Shown here piece by piece: positions 7,263 through 10,188 of a stretch of 10,188 nt of DNA (position 1 is the stretch's first letter; each line of letters opens with the position of its first letter). The stretch is from CAZTZL01 sp964617625 (GTDB lineage Bacteria; Zhuqueibacterota; QNDG01; DSAB01). A program made the translations under genes and the position numbers. The stretch is taken from positions 1 to 10,188 of the forward strand of contig CAZTZL010000099.1 of the NCBI GenBank assembly GCA_964617625.1, given 5' to 3'. The notes under the pieces are model-generated. The model did no database searches. It was not told the DNA's origin and saw only the letters and a program-made list of their open reading frames with translations.

Positions 7263-9227
7263 CTAACCTTTCAGCATGGCTTTCAACATGGAAAAGATTT
7301 GACCATCCGTCTGATTGCGTTGCTGCGCAGCGCCGGACGGACATGCAGCCGCACAAGCGCCGCATCCTTCGCAAAGAATTTCATTCACTTTCACAACTTT
7401 GAGAACCGGATCGAGTTCACGTGCGCCATAAGGACAAACATGGATACAGATTCCGCAGCCGCTGCAGAGTTCTTCAATCACAGGAACAATGGTCGGTTCG
7501 TGCAGAAGTTCCGCTTGGGCAAAGAGATCACCCACTTTCGCAGCCGCAGCCGATGCCTGCGATACGGTCTCGGGAATATCCTTGGGGCCGTTGGCACATC
7601 CTGCCAAATAGAATCCGGCGTTGAGACTTTCTACCGGGCGCAATTTCGGATGGGCCTCGGCCAGCCATCCGTTGCTGTCCGTGGCAATTTTCAATTCCTT
7701 GAGAAGATTTTCAACACCGTCGGTTTTGACCATGGACATGGCCAGAACCACCATATCGGCTTCGATTTCTACCTTTTGACCGGTCAGTGTATCCACACCC
7801 CAGACCATGATCTTGTCGTTTTCTCTGAATATTTTTGAAACTTTGCCCCGGATGTAAAGAACTTCATCTTCCTCAGTGGCTCTCTGATAAAATTCATCGA
7901 ACGCTTTGCCGCCGGCACGGACATCGATATAAAAGACAGTCGCATTCCCGTCGGGGACTCTATGTTTATAAAGCATGGCATGTTTGGCAGTATACATGCA
8001 GCAAATCTTTGAACAATAGGGATTATGATGCTCCGTATCCCTGGAACCGCAGCACTGCACAAAAACCACGTTTTTAGGGACTTCTCCGTCTGAAGGTCTG
8101 CGAACCACACCCCCTGTCGGGCCGGATGCGGAAAGAATCCGTTCGAATTCGAGACCATTAACCACATCGTCAATCTTTTCACCCCCGTATTCGGCCAAAT
8201 GATCCATCGTGTAAAGATCATAACCGGTTGCAACAACGATTGCGCCGACTTCTTCCTCGAATATTTCTTCCGCTTCATCATAATTGATGGCATTGGGTTC
8301 ACAAACCTCTTTACACTTGCCGCACCGTATGGGCAACAGTCCCAGACAATTTTCGATATCAAGAGTGTATGTTCCCGGCACGGCCTGCGGAAAAGGAAGA
8401 TAAATCGCTTTTCGGAATGAAAGCCCCATATTGAATTCATCCGATACAACCTGCGGGCAGACTTTTTCGCATTCACCGCACAAGTTACAGAGGCCCGGAT
8501 CGATATACCGGGGTTTTTTTCGGATCTTGACCCTGAAATTCCCCACAAAACCGGAAACCGATTTGACCTCATGATAGGTAAGAAGCTTGATTTTGGGATG
8601 GCGGGAGACTTCCACCATTTTGGGAGTCATGATACATTGCGAACAATCCAGAGTCGGGAAAGTTTCGGAAAGCTGAATCATGTGGCCGCCAATGGAGGGA
8701 TTCTTCTCAACCAGCAGAACCTCGTATCCGTGATCGGCGATATCCAGAGCAGCTTGAAGTCCGCTGATCCCTCCCCCGATCACCATGGCACGGCGATGGA
8801 CATCCACTTTGATCGGCTCGAGGTTTTCATTCTGGGAGACCTTCTCAACCATTGATCTGCAGATTCGGATCGCTTTTTCCGTAGCCTTTTTTTTATCGGA
8901 ATGAACCCAGCTCCCCTGTTCCCGAATATTCGCAATTTCTATCTGGTATGGATTGAGTCCAGCCAGTTTGGCTACATTCTGAAATGTCCTTTCATGAAGT
9001 GTTGGGGAACATGCAGCCACAATCAGCGCATCCAACCCCCTCTCCTTTATCGTATCCAGGATCATTTTTTGCCCCGGTTCGGAACACATGTAGACATAGT
9101 CGGTCGAAAACACAACATTCGGATAATCAGCCATCGCTTTCGCCACGCGTTCGACATCAACAATGCTTGCGATGTTCACACCGCAATGGCAGACAAACAA
9201 CCCAATTTTCTTTTTGGTATTTTTCAT
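7263..9227 (-). CDS. hdrA: HdrA-like FAD/iron-sulfur electron-bifurcating subunit
   Basis: This 654-residue protein has the normal length and layout of HdrA, whose FAD splits electron pairs between a high- and a low-potential path in HdrABC-type complexes. Visible in order are: an N-terminal domain with a Cys13-x-Cys15 pair; a dinucleotide-binding GGGISG at residues 151-156 for FAD; the HdrA-typical Cys195/Cys198 stretch; an inserted ferredoxin domain with Cys247, 250, 253 and 257, then Cys294, 302, 305 and 309; a Cys-rich region with Cys392-393, 405 and 409-410; and a C-terminal two-cluster ferredoxin domain with Cys588, 591, 594, 598 and Cys619, 622, 625, 629. No transmembrane segment is seen. 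It starts inside the hdrB stop (4-bp overlap) and ends 2 bp before mvhD. Its neighbours suggest it couples ferredoxin to fumarate or succinate. The residues governing bifurcation cannot be judged by eye. Confidence 0.93.
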   Translation of the reverse strand: MKNTKKKIGLFVCHCGVNIASIVDVERVAKAMADYPNVVFSTDYVYMCSEPGQKMILDTIKERGLDALIVAACSPTLHERTFQNVAKLAGLNPYQIEIANIREQGSWVHSDKKKATEKAIRICRSMVEKVSQNENLEPIKVDVHRRAMVIGGGISGLQAALDIADHGYEVLLVEKNPSIGGHMIQLSETFPTLDCSQCIMTPKMVEVSRHPKIKLLTYHEVKSVSGFVGNFRVKIRKKPRYIDPGLCNLCGECEKVCPQVVSDEFNMGLSFRKAIYLPFPQAVPGTYTLDIENCLGLLPIRCGKCKEVCEPNAINYDEAEEIFEEEVGAIVVATGYDLYTMDHLAEYGGEKIDDVVNGLEFERILSASGPTGGVVRRPSDGEVPKNVVFVQCCGSRDTEHHNPYCSKICCMYTAKHAMLYKHRVPDGNATVFYIDVRAGGKAFDEFYQRATEEDEVLYIRGKVSKIFRENDKIMVWGVDTLTGQKVEIEADMVVLAMSMVKTDGVENLLKELKIATDSNGWLAEAHPKLRPVESLNAGFYLAGCANGPKDIPETVSQASAAAAKVGDLFAQAELLHEPTIVPVIEELCSGCGICIHVCPYGARELDPVLKVVKVNEILCEGCGACAAACPSGAAQQRNQTDGQIFSMLKAMLKG

Positions 9228-10159
9228 GAAACAGCCTCGGTCTTCTGTTCTTGGTACAAAACCGGACGAGGATCAAAAAAATGCTGATCGAAACCCAGCA
9301 CAGACTCTTCCACTCCAAGCGCCCATGCAAGAATCTGAGTGAAAAACAATATCGGAAAACCTGTAAACTCGGGAAATTTCTCCCGGATGCGATCCTGCCT
9401 GCGGTCTAAATTATAATAGCACAATGGACAGCTCAATGCCAGAATATCGGCACCCGCATTCTGTGCAGATTTGAGAACCTGATAGGAAGCTTCGGATGCC
9501 GCATCCGGAAGAGAAACCGAAATATAGGATCCGCAGCATTCCTGTTTGAACGGAAAATCGACCGGCTCGCATCCCAGGGCGTTTAAAAATTCCTCAAAAA
9601 TATGGGGATCTTCCGGATCATCAATGCCGACTTCATCTGCGGGCCGAAGCAGACGGCAGCCATAGTACGGTGCGACTTTCAACCCTTTTAAATTTCTTTT
9701 TATTAAAGAATGAAACTGAGTGAACCCGACTTCGTTCTTGAGAAATTCAAGGAGATGGAACACCCAAACCGTTGAAAAATACTCCGGGAAATCTGTTGTC
9801 TTTTCTTTCGTTATCGGCTCGATTTTAATATCGTCACGAAGATAGGCATTGATTCGTTTCTGTTTGAGAGGATCCCTGAGCAGGGCTTCATTCGTACGTT
9901 TTAAAACATTATAACAAAATGCGCATGTGGTTACAACTTTGTTTCCGCCCTCAATCTCCACCTGTCTGAGAATTCGCGCCGGCGCAGCCAATCCGACGAT
10001 TTTATCTTCGGTCAACGGATATTCTGCGCCACAGCATGTCCATCCTTCCGGTTCGACCAGTTCATATCCCAGAATCTCCATTGCAGCCCTGGTCGAATTA
10101 TCCAAATTCGTTGTTTTTTCTTTCAGCGTACATCCAGGGTAGTAGTGAAGTTTATTCAT
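9224..10159 (-). CDS. hdrB: HdrB-like CCG-domain iron-sulfur protein
   Basis: This 311-residue protein resembles subunit B of heterodisulfide reductase, which in methanogens carries two non-cubane [4Fe-4S] clusters and reduces a disulfide. Both CCG motifs are complete: Cys10, Cys42-43, Cys79 and Cys82 in the N-terminal half, and Cys168, Cys208-209, Cys244 and Cys247 in the C-terminal half. The N-terminal spacing (C-x31-CC-x35-C-x2-C) matches the classical motif. There is no signal peptide or membrane segment, so it should be cytosolic. The ATG is preceded by a modest TAGGT-like ribosome site. The stop overlaps the hdrA start in an ATGA, suggesting translational coupling. CoM-S-S-CoB is not expected in a bacterium, so the natural substrate is unknown. 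It may be a relay or third subunit for the downstream fumarate reductase, as in methanogen TfrB, where an HdrB-like part is fused to the iron-sulfur subunit. The family call is firm; the function is inferred. Confidence 0.88.
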   Translation of the reverse strand: MNKLHYYPGCTLKEKTTNLDNSTRAAMEILGYELVEPEGWTCCGAEYPLTEDKIVGLAAPARILRQVEIEGGNKVVTTCAFCYNVLKRTNEALLRDPLKQKRINAYLRDDIKIEPITKEKTTDFPEYFSTVWVFHLLEFLKNEVGFTQFHSLIKRNLKGLKVAPYYGCRLLRPADEVGIDDPEDPHIFEEFLNALGCEPVDFPFKQECCGSYISVSLPDAASEASYQVLKSAQNAGADILALSCPLCYYNLDRRQDRIREKFPEFTGFPILFFTQILAWALGVEESVLGFDQHFFDPRPVLYQEQKTEAVS

Positions 10160-10188
10160 GAGTTTACCTAATCCGTATAATTAATAAT

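Noticed and set aside
7261..7374. Upstream extension of the MvhD reading frame
   Set aside because: These 38 residues overlap the hdrA C-terminal ferredoxin coding region in another frame; the ATG at 7258-7260 has a ribosome site and gives the family N terminus.
8344..8348. Apparently odd cluster spacing in HdrA (Cys294-x7-Cys302)
   Set aside because: The CLGLxPxRCGKC form is, as I recall it, common in bacterial HdrA proteins, so it is not an anomaly.
7784..8572. 262-residue minus-strand open frame inside hdrA
   Set aside because: It is an out-of-frame reading of hdrA, whose own frame carries all the conserved cysteine and FAD motifs across this stretch.
10160..10188. Possible promoter upstream of hdrB
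   Set aside because: Only 29 bp are visible; a TATAC-like stretch is present but no -35 can be assessed, and an upstream operon gene such as hdrC could lie just outside.

Overview
The window reads as one minus-strand gene cluster, very probably one operon. Transcription runs from high to low coordinates and covers nearly the whole window. In order it encodes: an HdrB-like CCG-domain protein (10159-9224), an HdrA-like flavin/iron-sulfur protein (9227-7263), an MvhD-like [2Fe-2S] protein (7260-6832), a fumarate reductase/succinate dehydrogenase-type iron-sulfur subunit (6776-5976) and flavoprotein (5931-4258), a four-subunit 2-oxoacid:ferredoxin oxidoreductase in the order delta, alpha, beta, gamma (4230-1337), and the beta subunit of succinyl-CoA synthetase (1189-32). 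Most junctions overlap or are separated by only a few bases. The widest gap, 147 bp of AT-rich DNA, lies before sucC. No RNA gene, mobile element, CRISPR array, convincing terminator or plus-strand gene is visible.

The gene set points to an anaerobe using ferredoxin-based metabolism. Hdr-type proteins, a ferredoxin-dependent 2-oxoacid oxidoreductase and a soluble-looking fumarate reductase would suit a sulfate-reducing or syntrophic Desulfobacterota or an anaerobic candidate phylum. The ATG/GTG/TTG starts with purine-rich Shine-Dalgarno sites and the E. coli-like SucC favour a bacterium over an archaeon. I cannot assign the organism more closely from sequence alone.

Together the enzymes cover fumarate <-> succinate <-> succinyl-CoA <-> 2-oxoglutarate, one arm of the TCA or reductive TCA cycle, lacking only the SucD subunit, which is not in the window. 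The notable part is the link to HdrA, HdrB and MvhD. No cytochrome b membrane anchor and no HdrC is present. The iron-sulfur subunit carries two complete [4Fe-4S] motifs in an HdrC-like tail. The flavoprotein has an Asn where the FAD-linking His of membrane fumarate reductases sits.

My main inference is a soluble HdrA-MvhD-HdrB-FrdB-FrdA complex. It would couple the fumarate/succinate couple to ferredoxin by flavin-based electron bifurcation (or confurcation in reverse), and that ferredoxin would be shared with the neighbouring 2-oxoglutarate:ferredoxin oxidoreductase. The parts are seen in the sequence; their assembly and the direction of flow are hypotheses.
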